From Bacteroidales bacterium (GTDB taxonomy: Bacteria; Bacteroidota; Bacteroidia; Bacteroidales; UBA932), in the NCBI GenBank assembly GCA_004556005.1, contig SFJA01000014.1:1-32226 (forward strand): a DNA stretch of 32,226 nt. The letters are read 5' to 3'. Position 1 is the first letter of the stretch; each line of letters begins with the position of its first letter. The notes under the pieces were generated by a model. The model was not told where the DNA came from, ran no database searches, and saw only the letters and a program-made list of their open reading frames with translations. Made by a program: the position numbers and the translations under genes. Shown here one piece after another: positions 1 to 7,021 of the stretch.

Positions 1-129
1 CAGTTTAAATCCCAATATTTCATCAGCTCTGTCCATCATTTCTCGAGCCTGATGGTTGCTCTCATACAGTTCCTTGCCCATTCCGCTGAACTGCGATCCC
101 TGTCCTGGAAAAATATAAGCTTTAATCAT
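1..129 (-). CDS. fabD: Malonyl-CoA:ACP transacylase, N-terminal fragment (runs off left edge)
   Basis: Only the first 43 codons are inside the window; the ATG is at 127-129 on the minus strand and the gene continues past position 1. The translation begins MIKAYIFPGQGSQFSGMGKE, which carries the FPGQGSQ motif that opens FabD-type acyltransferase domains. FabD moves the malonyl group from CoA to acyl carrier protein in fatty-acid synthesis, in the cytoplasm. The catalytic Ser motif (GHSxG) would lie outside the window, so a polyketide-type acyltransferase cannot be strictly excluded, but a start directly at this motif fits a stand-alone FabD. No clear minus-strand -7 box was found between the ATG and the divergent tRNA-Arg. 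Confidence 0.85.
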   Translation of the reverse strand, partial: MIKAYIFPGQGSQFSGMGKELYESNHQAREMMDRADEILGFKL

Positions 130-140
130 AATTTTTTTTG

Positions 141-148
141 TATAGTTG
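141..148 (+). promoter_or_regulatory. Weak -7-like box upstream of tRNA-Arg
   Basis: TATAGTTG differs by one base from the Bacteroidota -7 consensus TAnnTTTG and ends 10 bases before the tRNA. No TTTG -33 box lies at the usual distance, so the assignment is tentative. Confidence 0.3.
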
Positions 149-158
149 CGCTGCATTT

Positions 159-230
159 GCGCCCTTAGTTTAATGGATAAAATTTAGGATTCCGGTTCCT
201 ACGATAGGCGTTCGATTCGCCTAGGGCGTA
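159..230 (+). tRNA. tRNA-Arg (anticodon CCG)
   Basis: A full cloverleaf can be folded. The acceptor stem pairs 159-165 with 223-229 (one G-U pair), the D stem pairs 168-171 with 180-183, the anticodon stem TAGGA/TCCTA encloses the loop TTCCGGT, and the T stem AGGCG/CGCCT encloses TTCGATT. The anticodon CCG is at 192-194 and reads CGG arginine codons. The discriminator base is A230 and CCA is not encoded. The gene is divergent from fabD. Confidence 0.93.
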
Positions 231-292
231 CAAAAATCCTAGCAAAATTACATATTTTTGAGATAAAGAGTGATTATTTCAAAGATTTGTAT

Positions 293-300
293 TATCTTCG
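293..300 (+). promoter_or_regulatory. Isolated -7-like box
   Basis: TATCTTCG fits TAnnTTTG with one change. No TTTG lies 19-23 bases upstream. If active, it would start a transcript near position 306 that meets the hairpin at 338-379 after only about 70 bases. Confidence 0.28.
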
Positions 301-337
301 CATTGAAGTTTTTCATAGTTTAAGTTTAGGTTAAGTA

Positions 338-379
338 GCGGGGCGCCTGCAGTGAGTGCAAGTGTCCCGCGAATTTTTT
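338..379 (+). terminator. Terminator-like hairpin with T-run
   Basis: GCGGGG (338-343) pairs with TCCCGC (365-370), with one G-U pair. An inner TGCA/TGCA pairing closes the loop, and a run of six T follows at 374-379. It can end transcripts coming from tRNA-Arg before the next promoter at 399-431, or act as the end of a small RNA. Confidence 0.5.
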
Positions 380-398
380 GAAGCATTAGCGGATTCTT

Positions 399-431
399 TT
401 TGTAAGAAACGGATAAGAGGACGTAACTTTG
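399..431 (+). promoter_or_regulatory. Canonical Bacteroidota promoter for the DUF4493 lipoprotein
   Basis: A TTTG -33 box (399-402) and a TAACTTTG -7 box (424-431) are separated by 21 bases. The predicted start near 437 leaves a leader of about 18 bases before the ATG at 455. Confidence 0.6.
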
Positions 432-454
432 TGGTTGTAAAAAATACTTGAGTT

Positions 455-1534
455 ATGAAAGCTTCAATCCGTTTTGCCGGAGCCCTGTTGCTCCTTCTCT
501 GTGCAGGTATGACTTCCTGCAACAATCTTTTCAGTGAAAAGACCAGCGGTACCGGTGCCCTGGTGCTTTCCTTCGATTCCAGTGCATCGCTGCTTACCAG
601 ATCTGGCTATCTGCCGGATGTGGGGTCCTTCCTCATTACCATCAGCAACTCCTCGGGAAGCAAGGTCTATGAAGGCAGGTATGCCGACTCTCCTGAACGA
701 TTTGAACTCCCTGCCGGCAGTTATCTCGTGACTGCAAGTTCCTGTGTCTTTGAAGAGCCCTGCTATGACAAGGCACAGTTCGGAGACTCGCGTCTTGTGA
801 GTGTGACAGCCGATAAGGAAACTTCGGTGATACTGCAATGCAAACAACTGAATTGTGGCCTGGAACTGCTTGCAGACGCTTCTTTCCGCGCGGCTTTCCC
901 GGATGCAGAGATAATGATCCGTTCATCAGGCGGCAACCTGCTATGGACCCCTGACGAGAAAAGAACGGGCTATTTCAACCCGGGCATTGTGACACTGGTC
1001 ATGAACGGTACTGATGGCGACGAGTGCCTGTGTTCCCGTATGCTGGATGCCGGATCGATGCTGAAACTCAAGCTTTCGGCATCCGAGCAGCTTGTTTCAG
1101 GATCAGGCTCCGGCATAGTGCTTCAGCTTGACACTTCCAGAGTGTGGAGCTATGAAGAATTTGTCGTAGGAGGCGAGAATCCCGGCTCCGACAAGTCAAA
1201 TGCCTATACTACCCTTACTGCAAGAGACCATATAGGGGAAAAGGACGTATGGGTGGAAGGTTACATCATAGGCGTTGCCACTTCCACTTCAAAAATGTCC
1301 CTGACACCGCCTTTCAGCAAAAATACAAATATTCTTCTTGGACTGCGTTCGTCAACGGTCAATCCGGACTACGTGCTCAGCGTCGAACTTGCTCTGGGAG
1401 ACGTGCGTGATGCCCTCAATCTTATGGACAATCCGTCGAACAGGGGTCACAGGGTGCTGCTCAAGGGCGACCTTGTTGGTGCCTATTACGGATTTCCGGG
1501 CATCAAGGGCATCACGGAGTTTGAACTTGACTGA
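455..1534 (+). CDS. DUF4493 lipoprotein with C-terminal DUF6359-like domain
   Basis: This 359-residue protein is probably anchored in the outer membrane or exposed at the surface; its molecular function is unknown. It opens with a lipoprotein signal ending in the lipobox MTSC, with the lipidated Cys at residue 22. Residues about 30-225 match the pattern I associate with DUF4493: an opening GALVLSF strand, a conserved FELPAGSYLVTASS segment and a later RTGYF motif. The last 110 residues (YTTLTARDHIGEKDVWVEGYIIG and on) resemble DUF6359, a small beta-rich domain often appended to such lipoproteins. Both family names are from memory of sequence patterns. The gene has its own promoter and runs convergently into the radical SAM gene with a 20-base gap. 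It does not appear to share an operon with anything in view. Confidence 0.8.
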   Translation: MKASIRFAGALLLLLCAGMTSCNNLFSEKTSGTGALVLSFDSSASLLTRSGYLPDVGSFLITISNSSGSKVYEGRYADSPERFELPAGSYLVTASSCVFEEPCYDKAQFGDSRLVSVTADKETSVILQCKQLNCGLELLADASFRAAFPDAEIMIRSSGGNLLWTPDEKRTGYFNPGIVTLVMNGTDGDECLCSRMLDAGSMLKLKLSASEQLVSGSGSGIVLQLDTSRVWSYEEFVVGGENPGSDKSNAYTTLTARDHIGEKDVWVEGYIIGVATSTSKMSLTPPFSKNTNILLGLRSSTVNPDYVLSVELALGDVRDALNLMDNPSNRGHRVLLKGDLVGAYYGFPGIKGITEFELD

Positions 1535-1552
1535 CGCTATGAAGCAAGTTCA
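1522..1552. terminator. Hairpin between two convergent genes (weak terminator candidate)
   Basis: TGAACTTG (1522-1529) pairs perfectly with CAAGTTCA (1545-1552) around a 15-base loop that spans the end of the DUF4493 gene. There is no T-run on either side, so efficient intrinsic termination is doubtful. Confidence 0.3.
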
Positions 1553-1554
1553 GT

Positions 1555-2481
1555 CTATCTTCTGAGTTTGAATCCGGCGAGGATGGTGTCTGGAGCCAGT
1601 CTCATTACGGCATCCTCTTCGCCGGCCATACAGAATCCGCATTTGTCGCACAGGCCCGGAATCTTGTATCCTGCGCACTGAGGCTCGCGCGTACCGTCAA
1701 CGTAAATAAAGTTGGTCATCCAGCAGCGTTTCTTGAACTTGTTGGATTTCATTGCCTTGAGGCCGCTTTTCGAATTCATGATCGGATAACCCTTCTTCTT
1801 GTAGTCAAGGATGAGGTCTATGATCCGGTTGCGCTTTTCCATAGGCAGCGCGAGATGCTCGGTGCCCGGGAAAGGTGTATGGAAGTTGAGCGATATGCTC
1901 TCGAAATACGGCTTTTCCTTGACATATTCAATGGCTGCAGCCACCGAGTCGGCATTATGGACATTGATTGCCATATTGGCGGACAGGTGCTTGCATCCGC
2001 TTTCCGAAGCATTTTTCTCGAGCCTTGCAAAGGTGCCTTCTCCTCGTATGGTATCGTGATATGCACCTACGCCGTCCATTGAAACCCATATGCTGTCGGC
2101 GTGGGAGCCTGCAAAAGCTTTCTGGGCATTGGTCGTAATCGTGCAGGAGTAGAACCCGAGCGAACGTGCAAGGTCGCAGAGGTCATTTACGTTTGCCGGA
2201 CGCGATCCGACAGGATGTGACGGGTCTTCCCAGAGGAACGGTTCTCCGCCCTCGAAGTCGATGAAACGTGATCCCAGACGGTAGCAATACTCGAGTTCTT
2301 CCTTGATCTGGTCCCAGGATTTGGAAACCGGTGCCTTATGGTTGTAAACGCTGCAATGCTTGCAGGAAAGGTTGCATCGGTCAGAAATGAATATCACGCT
2401 TTGAAGTGGAGCCGTGCGTCCGAAAAACTTTGCTCTGAACCACCAGAAAGGAAGGTAGAATGCCTGTTTGATTGCTGACAT
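1555..2481 (-). CDS. Radical SAM protein with C-terminal Cys-rich (SPASM/twitch-like) segment
   Basis: The 308-residue product carries the radical SAM iron-sulphur signature C36-x3-C40-x2-C43 (DRCNLSCKHC), which cleaves S-adenosylmethionine to make a radical. A GGEPFLW stretch matches the GGEP motif that holds the SAM amino group. The C-terminal 65 residues have five more cysteines (CW, QC, LC, KC, FC contexts), suggesting an auxiliary cluster as in SPASM or twitch domains. The frame is open further upstream, but a start at 2634 would lie deep inside the preceding gene. The ATG at 2481 lies two bases after the UbiA stop, indicating translational coupling. The substrate is unknown; the UbiA-family partner suggests a lipid or prenylated product, which is inference only. 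Confidence 0.85.
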   Translation of the reverse strand: MSAIKQAFYLPFWWFRAKFFGRTAPLQSVIFISDRCNLSCKHCSVYNHKAPVSKSWDQIKEELEYCYRLGSRFIDFEGGEPFLWEDPSHPVGSRPANVNDLCDLARSLGFYSCTITTNAQKAFAGSHADSIWVSMDGVGAYHDTIRGEGTFARLEKNASESGCKHLSANMAINVHNADSVAAAIEYVKEKPYFESISLNFHTPFPGTEHLALPMEKRNRIIDLILDYKKKGYPIMNSKSGLKAMKSNKFKKRCWMTNFIYVDGTREPQCAGYKIPGLCDKCGFCMAGEEDAVMRLAPDTILAGFKLRR

Positions 2482-2483
2482 AA

Positions 2484-3536
2484 TTATCTTATAATCAATG
2501 TAATAACTTTGGAAATAATCATCATTGCGCAAAATCCGGAAAGAATGTTCCTTGCACAGAGCCAACGCATCAGGAACCAGTCTAAGCCCTTTTCCCTCAC
2601 AATGTCCCAGTTCTTTGCCATAGGTCCGAGCCATCTGTATGGCTGGTCCGGGATTTCGTTTTTGTGAGAACTGTCAGCCGAAAAGCAGTGGAGGGAATGA
2701 CAGAGCCATATTCCCCTCGGGATTACGAGCAGTACAATCAGGTATATAGGGTGCAGCACTCCTGTGGCAACTGCAATGACAATCATAATGAAAGGAACGA
2801 AGGTAAAGATATAGGAGGCGGCAAGGCAGAGCTTGCGGTTACCGAGAAGCCGGGCAAAAGTCATCTTGTTGGATGCCGCGTCACCCTCCATGTCGATGAA
2901 CGAGTGGGTAAACAGGATGTTGAGCACCAGCAGTCCTACGGGAATGGAAACGAAGCTGATGCCTGCATCTATGCTTCCTGCGGTAGAGTAATATACTCCC
3001 CACATCAGCAGCGGGCCGAAAATAAATCCTATCACCATTTCTCCGAGCCCGCGGAAGGACAGCTTGAGCGGCGGAGCGGAGTAGAACATCCCGAGAAATG
3101 CGCAGGCGGCGGTAATTGCCGGAATGATCCAACTTCCCTGTGCCCCTCCAAAACCGCAACCTACGGTACGATAGATGAAGATGCCCAAACCGCAGGTGAG
3201 GGCAATCCCGCCAAACGTTGCAATGGCTGCCGCAGCGCTGCGCGGAGTCTCGCTGCCATCGGTGAAATACGGATATTTCACGCTCATTGCCCTGAATCCC
3301 TGACGTATGACTTTGTCGCGGTCGCCCATCATATCGATGCGGTAGTCAAACCAGTCATCGGCAAGGTTAAGTGCGAGATGGGCACACACGACGCCTAAGA
3401 TTGCTGCAAACCCGCAAAGGATATTGAACTTTTCGGAACCGATTGCACATATTGTTGCCAGCACCGCCGGCATCATACTTTGCATAAGAGAACGCGGTCT
3501 GGCGTGCTCAATCCACTTTTTGAGGTAATTGCCCAT
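2484..3536 (-). CDS. UbiA-family prenyltransferase (integral membrane)
   Basis: This 350-residue polytopic membrane protein has both Asp-rich motifs of the UbiA superfamily: N57-LAD-D61-WFD-Y (NxxxDxxxD type) and D215-MEG-D219. It also has the family's RPRSL segment near the N-terminus and YSAPPLKL before the second motif. Such enzymes join a polyprenyl diphosphate to an aromatic or other acceptor, as MenA does in menaquinone synthesis. The RPRSLMQSMMPAVLA start recalls MenA, but the protein is longer than MenA because of a C-terminal extension of about 60 residues, so I give no symbol. The start at 3536 keeps the RPRSL motif; the more distal ATG at 3557 would lie inside the terminator hairpin. 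It is followed at two bases by the radical SAM gene. Confidence 0.83.
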   Translation of the reverse strand: MGNYLKKWIEHARPRSLMQSMMPAVLATICAIGSEKFNILCGFAAILGVVCAHLALNLADDWFDYRIDMMGDRDKVIRQGFRAMSVKYPYFTDGSETPRSAAAAIATFGGIALTCGLGIFIYRTVGCGFGGAQGSWIIPAITAACAFLGMFYSAPPLKLSFRGLGEMVIGFIFGPLLMWGVYYSTAGSIDAGISFVSIPVGLLVLNILFTHSFIDMEGDAASNKMTFARLLGNRKLCLAASYIFTFVPFIMIVIAVATGVLHPIYLIVLLVIPRGIWLCHSLHCFSADSSHKNEIPDQPYRWLGPMAKNWDIVREKGLDWFLMRWLCARNILSGFCAMMIISKVITLIIR

Positions 3537-3564
3537 AAAAAAACAAGGGACGCACACGCGTCCC
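3537..3564 (-). terminator. Strong intrinsic terminator between tRNA-Gly and ubiA-like gene
   Basis: On the minus strand a perfect 7-bp stem, GGGACGC/GCGTCCC, closes a four-base GTGT loop (3547-3564). It is followed by TTGTTTTTTT, which ends directly at the ATG of the UbiA gene (3536). It is well placed to end the tRNA-Gly transcript. Confidence 0.72.
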
Positions 3565-3575
3565 GTCTATTTTTG

Positions 3576-3646
3576 AGCAGGATACGGGAGTCGGACCCGC
3601 CTCCTTGGCTTGGGAAGCCAATGCACTACCGATGTGCTAATCCTGC
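3576..3646 (-). tRNA. tRNA-Gly (anticodon CCC)
   Basis: The minus strand folds into a cloverleaf. The acceptor GCAGGAT/ATCCTGC is perfect, the D stem is GCAC/GTGC, the anticodon stem TTGGC/GCCAA encloses TTCCCAA, and the T stem GCGGG/CCCGT (one G-U pair) encloses TCCGACT. The anticodon CCC is at 3612-3614 and reads GGG glycine codons. The discriminator is U, as expected for glycine, and CCA is not encoded. Confidence 0.94.
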
Positions 3647-3656
3647 AATCGGATTA

Positions 3657-3664
3657 CAAATATA
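3657..3664 (-). promoter_or_regulatory. -7 box for tRNA-Gly
   Basis: On the minus strand this reads TATATTTG, a perfect TAnnTTTG box, 10 bases before the tRNA 5' end. It faces away from the secA box at 3678-3685, with 13 bases between. No -33 TTTG was seen. Confidence 0.55.
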
Positions 3665-3677
3665 GCATTATTTTTAT

Positions 3678-3685
3678 TATATTTG
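3678..3685 (+). promoter_or_regulatory. -7 box for secA
   Basis: TATATTTG is a perfect TAnnTTTG box, 27 bases before the secA ATG. No TTTG lies 19-23 bases upstream, so recognition would rest on the -7 element and the AT-rich flank. Confidence 0.55.
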
Positions 3686-3712
3686 TGAATTATTTTGTAA
3701 CAAAACGGAATT

Positions 3713-6700
3713 ATGTCACTAACATCAATAATTTCCAAGGTATTCGGCACCAAGGCCGACCGCGACTACAAGGCAGTCAAACCTTTGCTGCAGAAGGTGT
3801 TGGATATCTATCCTTCAATTGACTCCCTTAACAACGATGACCTCAGGGCACGCACCGAAGAGCTCAAGAGGCAGCTTCGTGAAGTAGAAGCTCCGTTCGA
3901 GAACCGCATTGCGGAGATAAAGACGGAACTTGACAGGGACATCCCTGTTTCCGAAAAGGAAAAACTTGCCGGAGAGTCTGACAAACTCGTCAAGGATGAG
4001 GACGCAGCAATCGAAGAGTGTCTCAACAAGATACTTCCTGAAGCATTCGCCATAATGAAGTCAACCGCCAGGCGTTTCAAAGAAAACGAAAAGGTGGTTG
4101 TCACCGCAAACCAGTTTGACCGCGACCTTTGCGGCCAGAACAAGGACTTCGTCAGCATCGAAGGCGACAAGGCAATATATGTAAACCATTGGGTTGCAGG
4201 TGGAAACGAGATAGTCTGGGACATGGTCCACTATGACGTTCAGCTTGTCGGAGGCATAGCACTCCACCAGGGCAAGATTGCGGAAATGGCGACGGGTGAA
4301 GGTAAGACCCTCGTAGCGACCCTGCCGGTATTTCTCAACGCGCTTGCAGGCAAGGGTGTGCACGTGGTGACCGTCAACGACTACCTCTCGAAGCGTGACT
4401 CCGAGTGGATGGGCCCGCTCTATATGTTCCACGGACTGAGCGTTGACTGCATCGACAAGCACGAGCCGCACTCCCAGGCCCGCCGCCGCGCCTACAACTG
4501 CGACATAACCTTCGGAACAAACAACGAATTCGGCTTCGACTACCTGCGCGACAATATGTCCTTCTCGACAGAGGACCTTGTGCAGCGCAAGCATCACTTC
4601 GCCATCGTGGATGAGGTGGACTCGGTGCTCATCGACGATGCCCGAACCCCGCTCATCATCGCCGGACCGGTGCAGCGCGACTCGGAATTTGACGATGACA
4701 AGCTTTATGGCGAATTTAACCCATATGTCGAGGAACTCTACAAGGCTCAGAGACTGCTCGTGAACCAGACTCTCAACGAGGCGAAGAAACTCATAGCTGC
4801 CGGCGACGAGAACGAGGGCGGAAAGCTCCTGCTCCGTGCGCATAAGGGTCTGCCTAAATATCAGCCTCTCATCAAGTTCCTCAGCGAGCCCGGAATGAAG
4901 GTGCTGCTCCAGAAAGTGGAAAATTATTATATGCAGGACAACGAGCGCGAGATGCCGGTCGTGACCGACGAGTTGTATTTCGTTATCAATGAACAGCTTC
5001 ACTCTGTAGTCAAGACCGACAAGGGAGACGCGGTTCTTGCCAAGGCCGTTGGCGCGGAGGACTTCTTCGTGCTTCCTGACGTGGGCGCGCGCACTGCCGA
5101 GATAATGCACGACGACAGCCTCTCCGCAGCCGAGAAGCAGCAGAAGAAGGACGAGCTCCTCGAGGACTACTCCATCAAGAGCGAGCGCGTGCACGTTGTG
5201 GAGCAGCTGCTCAAGGCATACTCAATGTTCGAAAAGGACGTTGACTACATCATATCACCTGACGGAAAGGTCAAGATCGTGGACGAGTCAACCGGCCGTA
5301 TCATGGAAGGACGCCGCTGGAGTGACGGTCTGCACCAGGCAGTCGAGGCCAAGGAACACGTCAAGGTCGAGGCCACCACACAGACTTTCGCAACCATAAC
5401 GCTGCAGAACTACTTCCGAATGTACCACAAGCTCGCCGGAATGACAGGTACCGCAGAAACCGAGGCAGGCGAATTCTGGAGCATCTACAAGCTAGACGTG
5501 ATGGTTATCCCGACCAACCGTCCGGTAATTCGCGACGATCAGGACGACCTCATATACAAGACCAAGAGGGCCAAGTTCAACGCAGTGATAGAGAGGGCGA
5601 TAGCCCTGTCGAAGGAGGGAAGGCCGGTGCTTATCGGTACAACCGACGTCGATACCTCCGAGCTGCTCGAGAGGATGTTCAAGCTCCGCGGAATCAAGCC
5701 TAACGTGCTCAATGCCAAGGAGCACGCGAGGGAAGCGGAGATAGTAGCCCACGCCGGAGAGTCAAGTACCATCACGATTGCCACCAATATGGCTGGCCGT
5801 GGTACCGATATCAAGCTTTCTCCGGAGGTAAAGGCCAAGGGAGGTCTTGCCATTCTCGGAACCGAGAGACACGACTCCAGACGAGTTGACCGCCAGCTCA
5901 GGGGACGTGCCGGCCGTCAGGGAGACCCTGGAAGTTCGACTTTCTACATCTCGCTCGAGGACAAACTGATGCGTCTTTTCGGCTCTGAGCGTATTGCCGG
6001 AGTCGTGGACAAGCTCGGAATGCAGGATGACGAGGTGCTCGAAGCTCCTATGCTTTCCAATGCGATTGAAAAGGCCCAGAAGAAGGTTGAGGAAAACAAC
6101 TTTGGTGTCCGCAAGCGCCTGCTCGAGTATGATGACGTGATGAACTATCAGCGTGAGGCCATCTACTCCCGCCGCCGCAACGCAATCAGCGGAGAGAAGG
6201 TTGAAATCGACCTCCGCAATATGATGCTTGATACAGCCGACCTCTTTGTCAAGAAGTACAAGGACCTGCCGTTCGAGGAGTTCCAGGATTTGCTTATGGC
6301 CTCTTACTCAATCGACTGCGGCTTTGATGCCCAGTTCTATGACAAGTCCAGGACTGATGCAATCGCCGAGCGCATCGTAGAGCAGATGCAGTCCGTTTAC
6401 GACCGCAGAATGCAGGCTATAGTGGAAAAGGTTGCGCCTGTAATCAAGCACGTTTACGAAACTCAGGGTACAATCTACCAGAATATAGCCATCCCTGTTT
6501 CTGACGGCCGCAAGGTGCTCAGGATGGGAGTGAATCTTGAAAAGGCATATAACAGCGCCAGCCGCGAGGTGGTCAAGACTCTTACCAAGACCATCATTCT
6601 CAAGGAGATAGACGATCATTGGAAGGAACATCTCCGCCAGATGGATGACCTTAAGCAGAGCGTGCAGAACGCTTCTTACGAACAGAAGGACCCAATCGTG

Positions 6701-7006
6701 GTTTACAAGCTTGAGAGCTACAACCTCTTTGCGGAAATGCTGGAGAGCCTGAACAAGGACGTTCTTTCGTTCCTCTTCCGTTCATTCCTCTATCTCTCCG
6801 AGGGAGAGAACCAGCAGCCTCAGCGTGCGGTACAGCACAAGCAGGACTTCAGCAATATGCAGACCCGTCACCAGGACCTCAGTACCAACGGCGAGGCAAA
6901 GTCGCGCGCACCGATAAAGGTTGAAAAGACTGTGGGACGCAACGACCCTTGCCCTTGCGGAAGCGGAAAGAAATACAAGGCCTGTCACGGAAAAGGAAAA
7001 ATCTAG
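3713..7006 (+). CDS. secA: Preprotein translocase ATPase SecA
   Basis: SecA is the cytoplasmic motor that drives unfolded secretory proteins through SecYEG using ATP. At 1,097 residues it is longer than the E. coli protein (about 900), as is usual in Bacteroidota. Visible motifs are Walker A ATGEGKT (around residues 193-199), Walker B DEVD (300-303) with the following SVLIDDARTPLII, the helicase-like NMAGRGTDIKL, and the QLRGRAGRQGDPG arginine-finger motif. The C-terminus has the zinc-binding tail CPCGSGKKYKACHG (from residue 1080), which binds SecB or ribosomes in other species. An Asn/Gln-rich linker precedes it. The start at 3713 follows a clear -7 box. The bactofilin gene begins 15 bases after the stop and is probably cotranscribed. 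Confidence 0.98.
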   Translation: MSLTSIISKVFGTKADRDYKAVKPLLQKVLDIYPSIDSLNNDDLRARTEELKRQLREVEAPFENRIAEIKTELDRDIPVSEKEKLAGESDKLVKDEDAAIEECLNKILPEAFAIMKSTARRFKENEKVVVTANQFDRDLCGQNKDFVSIEGDKAIYVNHWVAGGNEIVWDMVHYDVQLVGGIALHQGKIAEMATGEGKTLVATLPVFLNALAGKGVHVVTVNDYLSKRDSEWMGPLYMFHGLSVDCIDKHEPHSQARRRAYNCDITFGTNNEFGFDYLRDNMSFSTEDLVQRKHHFAIVDEVDSVLIDDARTPLIIAGPVQRDSEFDDDKLYGEFNPYVEELYKAQRLLVNQTLNEAKKLIAAGDENEGGKLLLRAHKGLPKYQPLIKFLSEPGMKVLLQKVENYYMQDNEREMPVVTDELYFVINEQLHSVVKTDKGDAVLAKAVGAEDFFVLPDVGARTAEIMHDDSLSAAEKQQKKDELLEDYSIKSERVHVVEQLLKAYSMFEKDVDYIISPDGKVKIVDESTGRIMEGRRWSDGLHQAVEAKEHVKVEATTQTFATITLQNYFRMYHKLAGMTGTAETEAGEFWSIYKLDVMVIPTNRPVIRDDQDDLIYKTKRAKFNAVIERAIALSKEGRPVLIGTTDVDTSELLERMFKLRGIKPNVLNAKEHAREAEIVAHAGESSTITIATNMAGRGTDIKLSPEVKAKGGLAILGTERHDSRRVDRQLRGRAGRQGDPGSSTFYISLEDKLMRLFGSERIAGVVDKLGMQDDEVLEAPMLSNAIEKAQKKVEENNFGVRKRLLEYDDVMNYQREAIYSRRRNAISGEKVEIDLRNMMLDTADLFVKKYKDLPFEEFQDLLMASYSIDCGFDAQFYDKSRTDAIAERIVEQMQSVYDRRMQAIVEKVAPVIKHVYETQGTIYQNIAIPVSDGRKVLRMGVNLEKAYNSASREVVKTLTKTIILKEIDDHWKEHLRQMDDLKQSVQNASYEQKDPIVVYKLESYNLFAEMLESLNKDVLSFLFRSFLYLSEGENQQPQRAVQHKQDFSNMQTRHQDLSTNGEAKSRAPIKVEKTVGRNDPCPCGSGKKYKACHGKGKI

Positions 7007-7021
7007 AATCGTAAACCAAAT

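Larger units (their letters stand above)
231..454 (+). other. Intergenic region between tRNA-Arg and the DUF4493 lipoprotein
   Basis: No protein gene is visible in these 224 bases. They hold a -7-like box at 293-300, a terminator-like hairpin at 338-379 and a canonical promoter at 399-431, each listed separately. The short minus-strand open frame at 331-525 has no recognisable features and overlaps these elements. Confidence 0.6.

Noticed and set aside
2482..2634. Upstream start for the radical SAM gene at 2634
   Set aside because: It would add 51 residues overlapping the end of the UbiA gene with no family similarity; the ATG at 2481 is coupled to the UbiA stop.
2664..3398. Plus-strand open frame of 244 codons opposite the UbiA gene
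   Set aside because: The opposite strand encodes a clear membrane enzyme; the plus-strand product is a hydrophilic shadow of hydrophobic codons.
4061..5194. Long minus-strand open frame (377 codons) inside secA
   Set aside because: It is antisense to a conserved part of secA that includes Walker A and the DEVD motif. Its translation is rich in V, L, H and E as expected from a codon-bias shadow, and it has no promoter or recognisable domain.
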